64,000 nt of DNA, from NCBI RefSeq assembly GCF_001704155.1, contig NZ_CP016294.1, positions 477,001-541,000 of the forward strand, written 5' to 3'. This DNA is from Stenotrophomonas rhizophila. Its GTDB lineage: Bacteria > Pseudomonadota > Gammaproteobacteria > Xanthomonadales > Xanthomonadaceae. The stretch's first letter is position 1. Each line of letters begins with the position of its first letter. Below, piece after piece: positions 49,710 to 60,785 of this stretch. Under the pieces are notes generated by a model. That model was not told where the DNA came from and did no database searches. It saw only the letters and a program-made list of their open reading frames with translations. The translations under genes and the position numbers were made by a program.

Positions 49710-50633
49710 ATGAGTAATCGTCAACCTGCGGTGTCCCTGATCGGCGTACCCACGGATATCGGAGCCGGTGCCCGGGGTGCCGGACTGGGACCGGAGGCGC
49801 TGCGCATCGCCGGCCTGGCCGAGGCCTTGGCCGCGCGTGGCGTGGACGTGCGCGACTGCGGCAACCTGGATGGCCCGCGCAATCCGTGGACGCCGCCGGA
49901 GCAGGGCTACCGCCACCTGGATGAAGTGGTGGAATGGAACCGCGTGCTGATGGACGCCACCTATGCCGAACTGCAGGACGGCCGCCTGCCGATCATGCTG
50001 GGCGGCGACCACTGCCTGGGCATCGGCTCGATCACCGCCGTGGCGCGCTGGTGCCGCGAACAGGGCCGTGACCTGCGCGTGCTGTGGCTGGATGCGCATT
50101 CGGACTTCAACACCAGCGAGGTCACCCCGTCGGGCAACGTGCACGGCATGCCGGTGGCCTGCCTGTGCGGGCTGGGCCCGGACGCGCTGACCAGGCTGGG
50201 CGGTGATTCCCCGGCGATCTGCCCGCAGCAGGTGCGCCAGATCGGCATCCGTTCGGTGGACCAGGAAGAGAAGCGCCTGATCAAGCAACACAAGGTGGAT
50301 GTGTACGACATGCGCTACATCGACGAGGCCGGCATGAAGCGCGCGGTGGAAGCGGCGCTGGAAGGCATCGACGGCAACACCCACCTTCACGTCAGCTTCG
50401 ACGTGGACTTCCTGGACCCCAGCATTGCCCCGGGGGTGGGCACCACCGTACCGGGCGGGGTGAACTACCGCGAAGCCCAGCTGGTGATGGAAATGATCGC
50501 CGACACCGGGCGCATGGGCTCGCTGGACATCGTCGAACTCAACCCGTTGCTGGACAACCGCAACGCCACCGCAGTGCTGGCCGTGGACCTGGTGGAGAGC
50601 CTGTTCGGCAAGTCCACGCTGATGCGCGACTGA
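49710..50633 (+). CDS. rocF: arginase
   Basis: 307 residues. Mn2+-binding motifs GGDHCLGIG, WLDAHSDFNTSEV and SFDVDFLDPSIAPGVGT are all intact. It hydrolyses arginine to ornithine and urea. ATG 49710 has GGAG seven bases upstream. It is monocistronic and preceded by a 310-base gap (49400-49709) with no gene I can support. Confidence 0.92.
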   Translation: MSNRQPAVSLIGVPTDIGAGARGAGLGPEALRIAGLAEALAARGVDVRDCGNLDGPRNPWTPPEQGYRHLDEVVEWNRVLMDATYAELQDGRLPIMLGGDHCLGIGSITAVARWCREQGRDLRVLWLDAHSDFNTSEVTPSGNVHGMPVACLCGLGPDALTRLGGDSPAICPQQVRQIGIRSVDQEEKRLIKQHKVDVYDMRYIDEAGMKRAVEAALEGIDGNTHLHVSFDVDFLDPSIAPGVGTTVPGGVNYREAQLVMEMIADTGRMGSLDIVELNPLLDNRNATAVLAVDLVESLFGKSTLMRD

Positions 50634-50650
50634 GCGGTAGCGGGGTTTCC

Positions 50651-50678
50651 CGGCGCGTGGCTGAACGGCCACGCGCCG
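50651..50678. repeat. GC-rich hairpin after arginase
   Basis: An 11-bp stem (50651-50661 with 50668-50678) with a 6-base loop, preceded by GTAG at 50638. SMAG-like; no T run follows. Confidence 0.5.
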
Positions 50679-50822
50679 CGTTCACATCGATTGCACGCGC
50701 CAGACCCCAGATTGCATCTCACGCGGGGGCAGTGCCGGGAACGGCGCCGACACCTCCGCGATCTGCAAGAGGCAGGTGGGGCCGTATTTCGGTAGTGACG
50801 TTGAATCAATCAGGAGAACCCT

Positions 50823-50960
50823 ATGAAGCGTGTAATTGCACTGATGCTGTTGTCGATGGTCTCGCTGGCCATGCTCTCCGGCTGCAACACCGTTGCCGGT
50901 GCCGGCAAGGATGTGCAGAAGGCAGGCCAGTCGGTGGAAGACGCCGCCAAGGGCAACTGA
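50823..50960 (+). CDS. entericidin A/B family lipoprotein
   Basis: 45 residues: KRVIALMLLSMVSLAMLSGCNTVAGAGKDVQKAGQSVEDAAKG. A lipobox (MLSGC) is followed by the entericidin signature NTVAGAGKDVQKAGQ. Small cell-envelope lipoproteins of this family are stress-induced. An AGGAGAA site lies just before the ATG, and a strong terminator follows. Confidence 0.9.
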   Translation: MKRVIALMLLSMVSLAMLSGCNTVAGAGKDVQKAGQSVEDAAKGN

Positions 50961-51004
50961 TCCAACGTTGCGGGCCGGCGACTTGCGGCCCGCATTGGAC
51001 GAAG

Positions 51005-51034
51005 AAACGCCGGGAGTTTCCCGGCGTTTTTTTA
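51005..51034 (+). terminator. Rho-independent terminator after entericidin
   Basis: Stem AACGCCGGGA / TCCCGGCGTT with a short loop and a run of seven T. Confidence 0.88.
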
Positions 51035-51168
51035 TGTGTGCGATTGCGGCCTGCCCTCCATTCAATGACGTGAGCACGCACTTCATCCACGCTTGACCGT
51101 CGGCGAACACATGGTATTGCAAGCTGTTTCCACGGCGATGTTGCCGTTGAAGACGAGGACGCGAACCC

Positions 51169-51390
51169 ATGAACAAAGACATCATTTCCGGCAAGTGGAC
51201 GCAGCTCAAGGGCAAGGCGCAGGCAAAGTGGGGCGACCTGACCGATGACGACTTCAAGGTGGCCGAAGGCAATGCCGAATACCTGGCAGGCCGGCTGCAG
51301 GAACGCTATGGCTGGGCGCGCGACCGCGCTGAAACCGAGGTCAAGGACTTCGAAGCCGCCATGCGCAAGGATTATCCGGACTATCACTGA
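51169..51390 (+). CDS. CsbD family stress protein
   Basis: 73 residues: [61 protein letters not shown]. The W-x-Q-x-KGKxQ-x-WG-x-LTDD pattern is the CsbD signature. A general stress-induced small protein of unknown mechanism. It lies beside the entericidin gene, which fits a stress pair, each with its own terminator. Confidence 0.92.
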   Translation: MNKDIISGKWTQLKGKAQAKWGDLTDDDFKVAEGNAEYLAGRLQERYGWARDRAETEVKDFEAAMRKDYPDYH

Positions 51391-51443
51391 CACCCCGGCG
51401 GTGGCAGGGCGGCCATAGGGTCGCAACGAGGGTATGAAACCGG

Positions 51444-51470
51444 AACGGGCCGCACTGCGGCCCGTTTTTC
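51444..51470 (+). terminator. terminator after csbD
   Basis: Stem AACGGGCCGC / GCGGCCCGTT with a 2-base centre and following T run, just before the convergent gene's stop. Confidence 0.82.
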
Positions 51471-52286
51471 TTACCTGGGTGGGTCAGGCACGAAGCCCGC
51501 CGGGAACGCCTGCGGTGCACGCTCGCCGCGCGGGTAACGCGCCGGAAGGATGCCGCGCGCCACCAGGTTGCGCTCGCTGTCGTAACGCAGGTCCAGGCGC
51601 TGGGCCGGCCACCGGCTGGCGCGCTCGAACGTGGTGCTGCCCGAGTACGACGCTTCGCGCGCGCCATGGCCGGTGCCCAGCGCGGGTGCCGGGGAGGGCG
51701 CACGGATCCGCGAACCGGTGGTCTCCACCGATGACAGCGCGCGGTCGGCCGCTTCGGCTGCTGCCTGCGGCTGTGCCTTGTTCTGCGCGCGCGCCACCGG
51801 TGGTGCGCGCGGGGGCAGGGGCACGTAACGCGGCGCTTCGTTGAACACCGCAATGCCGATCACCCCGATGTTGTCCGGCCGGCCGGTACGGTCGGCATAG
51901 CTGTTGCCCGGGTCGGTGAACACGAACTGCGCCACTTCCCGGCGCGATTTGCGCCAGCCGGTAATGTCCGCGCTCTGCCACGGATCCAGCACGTAGCCGG
52001 TCTGGTCCGGGGCGGCCACCTCGCCGGTTATCACGTTCAGGCCATCCACCGACAGCACCACCAGCACCCGCTCGGGGCTGTTGTTGTGCAGGCGCACCGC
52101 ATAGGGCTGGCCTTGGCGGCCGGCCACCCAATACTGGCCCCGGTGCAGGTAGGCGGGCAGTTCCAGGCGCTGGTCGCGCTCGACCAGGCTCAGCGTGACC
52201 GGGCCGGTATCGGCACGGGGCGGGACCGCCGGCTTGAACCCACACAGGGCCAGCACGGCAAGCAGGGGCAGGGTCAGGCGTTTCAT
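51471..52286 (-). CDS. hypothetical secreted protein
   Basis: 271 residues with a short signal (MKRLTLPLLAVLALCGFKPA). The N-terminal domain (about 30-165) is conserved in proteobacteria: LELPAYLHRGQYWVAGRQGQPYAVRLHNNSPERVLVVLSVDGLNVITGEVAAPDQTGYVLDPWQSADITGWRKS. A disordered proline/alanine-rich C-terminal half follows. Function unknown. Confidence 0.65.
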   Translation of the reverse strand: MKRLTLPLLAVLALCGFKPAVPPRADTGPVTLSLVERDQRLELPAYLHRGQYWVAGRQGQPYAVRLHNNSPERVLVVLSVDGLNVITGEVAAPDQTGYVLDPWQSADITGWRKSRREVAQFVFTDPGNSYADRTGRPDNIGVIGIAVFNEAPRYVPLPPRAPPVARAQNKAQPQAAAEAADRALSSVETTGSRIRAPSPAPALGTGHGAREASYSGSTTFERASRWPAQRLDLRYDSERNLVARGILPARYPRGERAPQAFPAGFVPDPPR

Positions 52287-52394
52287 GGCGGGGCCTTCGC
52301 GGTTGGGTAATCCGTTGAACGCGCCAGGCCGGGCAACGGGGTTGCGCGCGGGCAGGTAAACTGGGGGCGTTCAACTGTCCGTAATGATTCCCAC

Positions 52395-53684
52395 ATGACC
52401 ACCCGCGTTCTTACCGGCATCACCCCCTCCGGCACGCCCCACCTGGGCAACTATGTCGGCGCCATCCGCCCGGCCATCACGGCCAGCGCAGCGCCCGGCA
52501 TCGAGAGCTTCTTCTTCCTGGCCGACCTGCACAGCCTGATCAAGGCGCAGGAACCGGAGAGGACCCAGCGCTCGACCCTGGAGATCGCCGCCAGCTGGCT
52601 GGCCTGCGGGCTGGACCCGGACAAGGTCTGGTTCTACCGGCAGAGCGACATTCCTGAAACCACCGAACTGATGTGGTTCCTGACCGTCATCGCCAGCAAG
52701 GGCATCCTCAACCGCGCCCATGCGTACAAGGCGGCGGTGGACAAGAACCGCGAAGAACAGCTGGATGAGGACGCCGGCATCAGCGCCGGGTTGTTCATGT
52801 ACCCGGTGCTGATGGCCGCCGACATCCTGATCTTCAAGGCCAACCGCGTGCCGGTGGGCCGCGACCAGATCCAGCACATCGAAATGGCGCGCGATTTCGC
52901 CCAGCGCTTCAACCACGTGTACGGCAAGGAGTACTTCCCGTTGCCCGACGTGGTGATCGACGAGCAGGTGGCCACCCTGGCCGGCCTGGACGGCCGCAAG
53001 ATGAGCAAGAGCTACCACAACACCATTCCGCTGTTCGCCCCGCGCGCGGAGCTGAAGAAGCTGGTGTTTTCCATCCTTACCGATTCGCGTGCCCCGGGCG
53101 AGCCCAAGAGCACCGAAGGTTCGGCGCTGTTCCAGATGTACCAGGCCTTCGCCAGCCCGGAACAGACCGCCGCGTTCGCGCAGGCGTTCGCCGACGGCAT
53201 CAGCTGGGGCGATGCCAAGCAGCAGCTGTTCGAGCGCATCGATGCCGAACTGACCCCGCTGCGCGAGCGCTATGACGCGCTGATGGCCGAGCCGGAGAAG
53301 ATCGAAGCGCTGCTGCGCCGTCGCGGCCAGCAGCTGCGCGAGCAGTACGCCATTCCGCTGCTGAAGGAGCTGCGCCACGCGGTGGGCCTGCGCGACCTGT
53401 CCACGGCCGGCGACATCGCCGCCGAGGACGGTGGCGTGGCGCGCGCTGCGCCGCCGCTGTTCAAGCAGTACCGCGAAAAGGACGGCCGTTTCTACTTCAA
53501 GCTGCAGGCCGGCGACGGCACGCTGCTCATCCAGAGCGAAGGCTTCGATTCGCCGCGCGATGCCGGCCAGCTGATCGGCGTGCTCAAGCAGACCGAGCAC
53601 GGCGATGGCCTGCAGAGCGAATTGTTCAAGCTGGAAGCGGAAGTGGATGTGGTGCTCGCGGCACTGCAGGAGCTGCGCGGGTAG
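52395..53684 (+). CDS. trpS: tryptophanyl-tRNA synthetase
   Basis: 429 residues, class I. The HIGH-type motif is TPSGTPHLGNYVGAI and the KMSKS motif is GRKMSKSYHNTIP (about 200). It is longer than E. coli TrpS (334) by a C-terminal extension ending YREKDGRFYFKLQAGDGTLLIQSEGF..., as in xanthomonads. The TAG stop lies inside the GTAG head of a SMAG palindrome. Confidence 0.93.
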   Translation: MTTRVLTGITPSGTPHLGNYVGAIRPAITASAAPGIESFFFLADLHSLIKAQEPERTQRSTLEIAASWLACGLDPDKVWFYRQSDIPETTELMWFLTVIASKGILNRAHAYKAAVDKNREEQLDEDAGISAGLFMYPVLMAADILIFKANRVPVGRDQIQHIEMARDFAQRFNHVYGKEYFPLPDVVIDEQVATLAGLDGRKMSKSYHNTIPLFAPRAELKKLVFSILTDSRAPGEPKSTEGSALFQMYQAFASPEQTAAFAQAFADGISWGDAKQQLFERIDAELTPLRERYDALMAEPEKIEALLRRRGQQLREQYAIPLLKELRHAVGLRDLSTAGDIAAEDGGVARAAPPLFKQYREKDGRFYFKLQAGDGTLLIQSEGFDSPRDAGQLIGVLKQTEHGDGLQSELFKLEAEVDVVLAALQELRG

Positions 53685-53705
53685 CCACCGACCGTTGGTC
53701 GGTGG
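53681..53705 (+). repeat. SMAG palindrome overlapping the trpS stop
   Basis: The GTAG head (53681-53684) contains the trpS stop TAG. It is followed by stem CCACCGACC-GTT-GGTCGGTGG. Confidence 0.7.
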
Positions 53706-53728
53706 ACACGTAGACAAAGGAAACCACG

Positions 53729-54067
53729 ATGGCCTGGTTGTCGTTGTTGTTGTTCCTGCCCTGGTTCGTGTTGCTGGGGACCGTGTACTGGCTGTTCCCG
53801 CGCCAGCCACGCGATGCCGCGCGTCGCCTGTTCGACGGCGTCGCGCTGCTGCTCGCCTTCGTCCTGAGCATCCTGGCCATGCTGTGGGGCCACCATATAG
53901 GCGTGGTGCAGAGCGATGCCGGCCCAATCTGGCGACAGGTCCTGGCGGTGCTGTATGCCTACGGCGCGTTCCTGGCGGTGATGGTGGCCGCGGTACTGCT
54001 GCGCGGGGGCTGGCTGGCCGCGCGTGCGACCAAAGCCGCATCGAAGTCGGCCGGCGACACCGCCTAG
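53729..54067 (+). CDS. hypothetical small membrane protein
   Basis: 112 residues with three predicted membrane helices (LSLLLFLPWFVLLGTVYWLF; VALLLAFVLSILAML; VLAVLYAYGAFLAVMVAAVLL). No family is recognised. An AAAGGAAA site precedes the ATG. It lies between trpS and the MBL hydrolase. Confidence 0.65.
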   Translation: MAWLSLLLFLPWFVLLGTVYWLFPRQPRDAARRLFDGVALLLAFVLSILAMLWGHHIGVVQSDAGPIWRQVLAVLYAYGAFLAVMVAAVLLRGGWLAARATKAASKSAGDTA

Positions 54068-54104
54068 AATCAGGCGTACACCGCCTGTTGCCAGGGATGA
54101 GCAG

Positions 54105-55037
54105 ATGTCCTCCGACCCCAGCATTTTCACCATCGATACCGCGTTCCAGCGCAGTGACTTCGACGCTGCTTACCTGATCGTCGAAAACGGCCGCGCCGCC
54201 TTCATCGATTGCGGCACCGGCCTGGCCGTGCTGGCGATGCTGGCCGCGCTCACGCGTGCCGGCTGCACGCCGGAGCAGGTGGACTGGCTGGTGCTCACCC
54301 ACGTGCATCTGGACCACGCCGGCGGGGCCGGCCTGCTGATGCAGCAGCTGCCCAACGCCAAGCTGGTGGTGCACCCGCGCGGCGCGCCGCACATGATCGA
54401 CCCCGCCCGGCTCATTGCCGGTGCGACCGAAGTCTATGGCGCGGCCGAAATCGCGCGCAGCTACGGCCCCGTCCTGCCGGTACCGGCCGCGCGCGTAGTC
54501 ATTGCCGAAGACGGCCACCGCGTGGACCTGGCCGGGCGCAGCCTGCTGTGCCTGGACACGCCGGGGCACGCGCGCCACCACCTATGTGTGTGGGACGAGC
54601 GCAGCCGCAGCGTGTTCACCGGCGATACCTTTGGCCTGTCCTACCGCGAGCTGGACAGTGCACGCGGCGCCTTCGTCATTCCAACGTCCTCGCCGGTGCA
54701 GTTCGACCCGGAACCGCTCAAGCACTCCATCGCGCGGCTGGTCGCGCTGCAGCCGCAGGCGGTATACCTCACCCATTACGGGCGGGTGGAGAACATTCCC
54801 GCGTTGGCCGCCGACCTGGTCGAGCAGATCGATGCGATGGTGGACATCGGCCGCCAGTGCGACGGACGCCCCGACCGCCACCGATGCCTGGTGGCCGCGC
54901 TGACGGTGCTGTACCAAGAACGCGCGCAGGCCCATGGCTGCCCGCTCGACGATGCGGCGGTGGCGCAGGTGCTGGCGATGGATATCGAGCTCAACGCGCA
55001 GGGCCTGGCCTGCTGGCTGGACCGCGACCGCCGCTGA
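54105..55037 (+). CDS. MBL-fold metallo-hydrolase
   Basis: 310 residues. The metal motif THVHLDHAGGAG, later histidines in CLDTPGHARHHLCV, the Asp in FTGDTFG and YLTHYG mark a two-metal beta-lactamase-fold hydrolase. The fold is used by glyoxalase II-like and many other enzymes; the substrate is unknown. ATG 54105 is preferred over upstream starts in the same frame. Confidence 0.85.
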   Translation: MSSDPSIFTIDTAFQRSDFDAAYLIVENGRAAFIDCGTGLAVLAMLAALTRAGCTPEQVDWLVLTHVHLDHAGGAGLLMQQLPNAKLVVHPRGAPHMIDPARLIAGATEVYGAAEIARSYGPVLPVPAARVVIAEDGHRVDLAGRSLLCLDTPGHARHHLCVWDERSRSVFTGDTFGLSYRELDSARGAFVIPTSSPVQFDPEPLKHSIARLVALQPQAVYLTHYGRVENIPALAADLVEQIDAMVDIGRQCDGRPDRHRCLVAALTVLYQERAQAHGCPLDDAAVAQVLAMDIELNAQGLACWLDRDRR

Positions 55038-55122
55038 GCGCGCACGCGGGGCCTGCCCGGTAACCGGAGTGTCACGTTACACTCTGGCATTCCGTTTTTT
55101 TCTGGTACCTGCCGTGAATCCG

Positions 55123-56775
<1,653 letters not shown>

Positions 56776-56788
56776 CGGAACAAAAAAA

Positions 56789-56816
56789 ACGCCGGGGCAT
56801 GCCCCGGCGTTTTTTT
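56789..56816. terminator. bidirectional terminator
   Basis: A 22-base perfect palindrome (56789-56810) with A-run before and T-run after, between the convergent peptidase and transporter genes. Confidence 0.9.
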
Positions 56817-56833
56817 ATCTGAGTATGGCCCGG

Positions 56834-58168
56834 TTATTTCCGTGTGCCATCCAGGTAGTTCGGGCCGTGGTTCTTCAGGAAGAACATGTACACCACCAGC
56901 GACACCGCGATGATCGCCGTGACATAGATGGCGAAATCGCCCACCCGGTCGGTCTTCAGCGCGCCCTGGTACAGCAGCGGGGCGGTACCGCCGAACAGCG
57001 AGTTGGCCAGCGCGTAACCAAAGCCCACGCCCAGTGCACGCACGTGGGTGGGGAACAGCTCGGCCTTCACCACCGCGTTGATCGAGGTGTAGCCGGTGAG
57101 GATCACAAAGCCCAGGGCCAGGGTCAGGAACGCGATCAGCGGGTCGTGCTGGTTCGGCAGCTCGGTGATCAGGTACCAGCTGTACAGCACGCCGCCCACG
57201 CCGAAGAACACCAGCAGGCTCTTGCGGCCCACGATGTCCGACAGCCAGCCGCCAATCGGCTGCAGCACCATCAGGAAGGTCAGCACGCCCAGGTTGATCA
57301 GCGTACCGGTCATCACGTCGGTACCGGCGAATGCGCTCTGGATCATCTTCGGCCCGTTCACGGAGTAGGTGTAGAAGGCCACGGTGCCACCGGCAGTAAT
57401 CAGGAAGCACAGCAGCAGCGGGCGCCACTGGTTCACGAACAGCTCGTACATCGAGCCGGACGCCTTGGCGCGGCCTTCGCGCGCGGCTTCGATGGAGTCT
57501 TCGCCCAGCGATTCATCCATGGAGCGACGCAGCCAGAACACCACGATCGCAGCCAGGCCGCCGATGCCGAACGCGATGCGCCAGCCCCAGGCCGAAATTT
57601 CCGGCTTGTCCCAGAACAGCAGCATGGTGAACAGGGTCAGCTGCGCCAGCACATGGCCACCCACCAGGGTGACGTAGTGGAACGAGGACAGGAAGCCACG
57701 GCGGCCCGGGATGGCCGCTTCGGACATGTACGTGGCACTGGTGCCGTACTCGCCACCGGTGGCGAAGCCCTGCAGCAGGCGTGCGAACAGCAGGATCAGC
57801 GCGGCCCAGCCACCGATGGTGTTGGCGGTGGGGGTCAGTGCGATCAGGAACGAACAGGCTGCCATCATCGACACCGACACGGTCAGCGCCAGGCGCCGGC
57901 CGTAACGGTCGGCGAAGCGGCCGAAGTACCAGGCGCCGATCGGGCGCATCAGGAAGGTGGCGGCGAAGATCGCCCACACGTAGATGGTGGAATTCTTGTC
58001 GGCGGCCGAGAAAAACTGCGATTCAAAGTAGACCGCGAATACCGAGTAGACGTAAACGTCGTACCACTCGACAAGATTGCCCGCCGAACCCTTGAGGGTG
58101 TTGGAGATCGAGCGTTTCAGCGCGGCCTTGTCATTGGCGGGCGCGGCCAGGGTGGGGGAAGTGCTCAT
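56834..58168 (-). CDS. MHS-family MFS transporter (KgtP/ProP-like)
   Basis: 444 residues, twelve membrane helices. The opening NTLKGSAGNLVEWYDVYVYSVFAVYF and FGRFADRYGRRLALTVSV are typical of metabolite:H+ symporters. LARLLQGFATGGEYGTSATYMSEAA and WPIGGWLSD-type repeats follow. The nearest resemblance is to alpha-ketoglutarate permease; the substrate is not provable from sequence. Confidence 0.85.
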   Translation of the reverse strand: MSTSPTLAAPANDKAALKRSISNTLKGSAGNLVEWYDVYVYSVFAVYFESQFFSAADKNSTIYVWAIFAATFLMRPIGAWYFGRFADRYGRRLALTVSVSMMAACSFLIALTPTANTIGGWAALILLFARLLQGFATGGEYGTSATYMSEAAIPGRRGFLSSFHYVTLVGGHVLAQLTLFTMLLFWDKPEISAWGWRIAFGIGGLAAIVVFWLRRSMDESLGEDSIEAAREGRAKASGSMYELFVNQWRPLLLCFLITAGGTVAFYTYSVNGPKMIQSAFAGTDVMTGTLINLGVLTFLMVLQPIGGWLSDIVGRKSLLVFFGVGGVLYSWYLITELPNQHDPLIAFLTLALGFVILTGYTSINAVVKAELFPTHVRALGVGFGYALANSLFGGTAPLLYQGALKTDRVGDFAIYVTAIIAVSLVVYMFFLKNHGPNYLDGTRK

Positions 58169-58346
58169 GTTGGAAAACGGTCCTCACGGTGGAGCAATGG
58201 CAATACTGGTTTTTACCTTACCCCACGTGATGATCGGTGGGCATTGCACCATGTAACTAGGTCCAGCACGACAGCGTGCCACCAGAGGGCATGCCGGGCC
58301 GCCGGCAAAGGCCTAGAATCGCCTCTCCCCCGTCCGCTGGTCCCGT

Positions 58347-59249
58347 ATGGCCGCCACCCCCGCAACTCCGCAGGTCGCTCCCCGCAGCGGCCTGGTCGTC
58401 CTGGCCCTGCTGCTGGTGTACGTGGTGTGGGGGTCTACCTACCTGGGCATCCGTTTTGCCCTGGAAGGCGGGGCGCTGCCGCTGACCACCGTCTCCGGCG
58501 CCCGCTTCATCGTCGCCGGCAGCCTGATGTACGCGGTGCTGCGTTGGCGCGGCATGCCCGCGCCCACCGGCCGGCAGTGGCGCAACCTGGTAATCATGGG
58601 CCTGACCATGCTGGTGCTGGGCAACGGCATGGTGGTGCTGGCCGAGCGCACGGTGTCCTCCGGGCTGGCCGCCACGGCGGTGGCATCGGTGCCGCTGTGG
58701 ATGGCGCTGTTCGGCGCCATGCGCGGCCAGCACGCCACCCGCGGCGAATGGCTGGGCATCGCCATCGGCTTCCTCGGCGTGGTCTGGCTCAACGCCGGCA
58801 GCAGCCTCACCGCCTCGCCGCAGGGCCTGGTGCTGCTGCTGATCGCCCCGATCGGCTGGGCCTTCGGCTCGGTCTGGGCGCGCAGCCTGGACCTGCCCAG
58901 CCCGTTCATGACCGCCGCTGGGCAGATGCTGTGCGGCGGGGTGATGCTGGTCGCGCTGGGCCTGGCCATCGGCGAACGGCCCACCACCTGGCCCAGCATG
59001 AATGGGCTGCTGGCGGTGGCCTACCTGTGCATGTTCGGCTCCATCGTCGCCTTCACCGCCTATGTGTGGCTGCTGCAGAACGTGCGCCCGGCGCTGGCCG
59101 CCAGCTACGCCTACGTGAACCCGGTGATCGCCGTACTGCTGGGCGCGCTGATCGGCCACGAGCATTTCGGCCCGCATGACCTGCTGGCCATGGGCGTCAT
59201 CCTGGGCGGCGTGCTGGTGCTGACCCTGGCACGGACCCGCCGCAAATGA
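58347..59249 (+). CDS. yedA: EamA-family exporter, YedA type
   Basis: 300 residues, ten membrane helices of the drug/metabolite transporter superfamily (VYVVWGSTYLGIRFALEGGALPLTTVSGARF; two EamA halves). A TAGAAT -10 lies at 58315. The stop overlaps the rarD start (ATGA), so the two exporters are co-translated. Confidence 0.85.
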   Translation: MAATPATPQVAPRSGLVVLALLLVYVVWGSTYLGIRFALEGGALPLTTVSGARFIVAGSLMYAVLRWRGMPAPTGRQWRNLVIMGLTMLVLGNGMVVLAERTVSSGLAATAVASVPLWMALFGAMRGQHATRGEWLGIAIGFLGVVWLNAGSSLTASPQGLVLLLIAPIGWAFGSVWARSLDLPSPFMTAAGQMLCGGVMLVALGLAIGERPTTWPSMNGLLAVAYLCMFGSIVAFTAYVWLLQNVRPALAASYAYVNPVIAVLLGALIGHEHFGPHDLLAMGVILGGVLVLTLARTRRK

Positions 59250-60160
59250 GCGCTGTGGAACGGACGCCCCTGCAGGAACAGCGCCGTGGCCTGGCCATCA
59301 CCGCCTTCACCTTCACCCTGTGGGGGCTGGTGCCGGTGTACTGGCACCTGCTCAAGGCGGTGCCCTCGCAGCAGATCATCGCCCACCGCATCATCTGGAG
59401 CACGGTGCTGGTGGTTGCCTGGCTGCTGCTGAGCAACGGCACCGGCTGGTGGAAGCAGATTGCCGCCCAGCCACGCGCGCTGCCCACCCTGGCCCTGAGC
59501 AGCATGGCCATCGCCTTCAACTGGGGGCTGTACATCTGGGCCATCAACGCCGGGCACGTGATCGAAACCAGCCTGGGCTACTTCATCAACCCGCTGGTGA
59601 GCGTGGTGCTGGGCGTGGTGGTGCTCAAGGAGCGCCTGCGCGGCCTGCAGTGGCTGGCGGTGGCGTGCGCGGCACTGGGCGTAGCGTGGCTGACCCTCGA
59701 CGCCGGCACCCCGCCGTGGATCGCGCTGGGGCTGGCCTGTTCGTTCGGGCTGTACGGCCTGCTGCGCAAGATGATCTCGGTGGACCCGGTAGCCGGGCTG
59801 GGCATCGAAAGCCTGTACCTGTTCCTGCCGGCCATCGGCTTCGCGTTGTGGAGCGAAAACGGCCACGGCGGCGCGTTCTTCAGCGGCTGGGGCTGGCGCA
59901 ATGACCTGCTGCTGATCCTGGGGGGCGCGGTGACGGCATTGCCGTTGATCGGATTTGCCTATGGCGTGAAGCGCATTCCGCTCTCGCTGGTGGGCATCCT
60001 GCAATACATCGCCCCCAGCCTGGGCCTCCTGCTGGGCGTGTTCTTCTTCCGCGAACCGTTCGACACCGCCAAGGCGATCGGCTTTGCCGCGATCTGGACC
60101 GGGCTGCTGCTGTTCATAGGCGACAGCCTGTGGCGCTCGCGGGCACCTGCGCGGGCCTGA
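59246..60160 (+). CDS. rarD: EamA-family transporter RarD
   Basis: 304 residues: RGLAITAFTFTLWGLVPVYWHLLKAVPSQQIIAHRIIWS is the RarD signature; FNWGLYIWAINAGHVIETSLGYFINPL and a second half follow. Ten helices. RarD is linked to chloramphenicol sensitivity in E. coli relatives; the transported compound is unknown. Confidence 0.88.
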   Translation: MSAVERTPLQEQRRGLAITAFTFTLWGLVPVYWHLLKAVPSQQIIAHRIIWSTVLVVAWLLLSNGTGWWKQIAAQPRALPTLALSSMAIAFNWGLYIWAINAGHVIETSLGYFINPLVSVVLGVVVLKERLRGLQWLAVACAALGVAWLTLDAGTPPWIALGLACSFGLYGLLRKMISVDPVAGLGIESLYLFLPAIGFALWSENGHGGAFFSGWGWRNDLLLILGGAVTALPLIGFAYGVKRIPLSLVGILQYIAPSLGLLLGVFFFREPFDTAKAIGFAAIWTGLLLFIGDSLWRSRAPARA

Positions 60161-60168
60161 CATCCGGC

Positions 60169-60191
60169 GGCCACGCAGGGCGTGGCTCTAC
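60169..60191 (-). repeat. SMAG palindrome (reverse orientation)
   Basis: Read on the minus strand: GTAGAGCCACGC-CCT-GCGTGGCC. It is 8 bases after the rarD stop. Confidence 0.65.
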
Positions 60192-60347
60192 GCAGCCTGT
60201 GAACGACCTGCATTGGCGCCGCGCTCCGAACGTGGAGCCATTCCCTACGTGGCTGCGCGACCACGTTTCCGACATTCTTCATGGTGTGGGCCTTTGGGCG
60301 CAAATAGCATCGCGCGCATCCACTGATGAAGCCTCTGGAGGTCCACT

Positions 60348-60785
60348 GTGTTGAAGTTGACTACGCGTTACGTGTGCCCGCTCATCCTGATGATGGCTTC
60401 ACCGCTCAACGCCTGGGCACTCTGCTGCCCAAGTGTTGGGCAGAAGCCAGCGCGTAGCGGACTGGGCGAGATCCAACCCTCATCAGCCAATCTGAGTCTG
60501 GATCGACGTTGGAGCGTACATGCCTTCGAGCGCGACGCCGTCAACTACTTCCAAGTCAGTGACAGTGCCGGATCCATCGAGTTCATCCTGGCAAAGTCAG
60601 GCGACACCTTCTGGGTGCTTCCATCTGGCCCAGTCGACACGCAGATATCGCTCCCTTCGGAGGATCGCTACCCACACGTGGCGGATGTTGTGGAGGCTTA
60701 CCGTGACCATGAGTTCAAACTGCTCGTCAGCGGTCACGGGCCGTCAACCGTGTGGTCGGTTGAGCGTGTATCCGATATTCCCTAG
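60348..60785 (+). CDS. hypothetical secreted protein
   Basis: 145 residues with a signal peptide (LTTRYVCPLILMMASPLNAWA). The mature part (SVHAFERDAVNYFQVSDSAGSIEFILAKSGDTFWVLPSGPVDTQISL) looks like a small beta domain. The GTG start has GGAGG six bases upstream. It is convergent with, and overlaps by 4 bases, the MASE1 gene. No family is recognised. Confidence 0.6.
   Translation: MLKLTTRYVCPLILMMASPLNAWALCCPSVGQKPARSGLGEIQPSSANLSLDRRWSVHAFERDAVNYFQVSDSAGSIEFILAKSGDTFWVLPSGPVDTQISLPSEDRYPHVADVVEAYRDHEFKLLVSGHGPSTVWSVERVSDIP

Noticed and set aside
49516..49713. 65-codon frame upstream of arginase
   Set aside because: No ribosome site and no recognisable features, and it overlaps the arginase start region.
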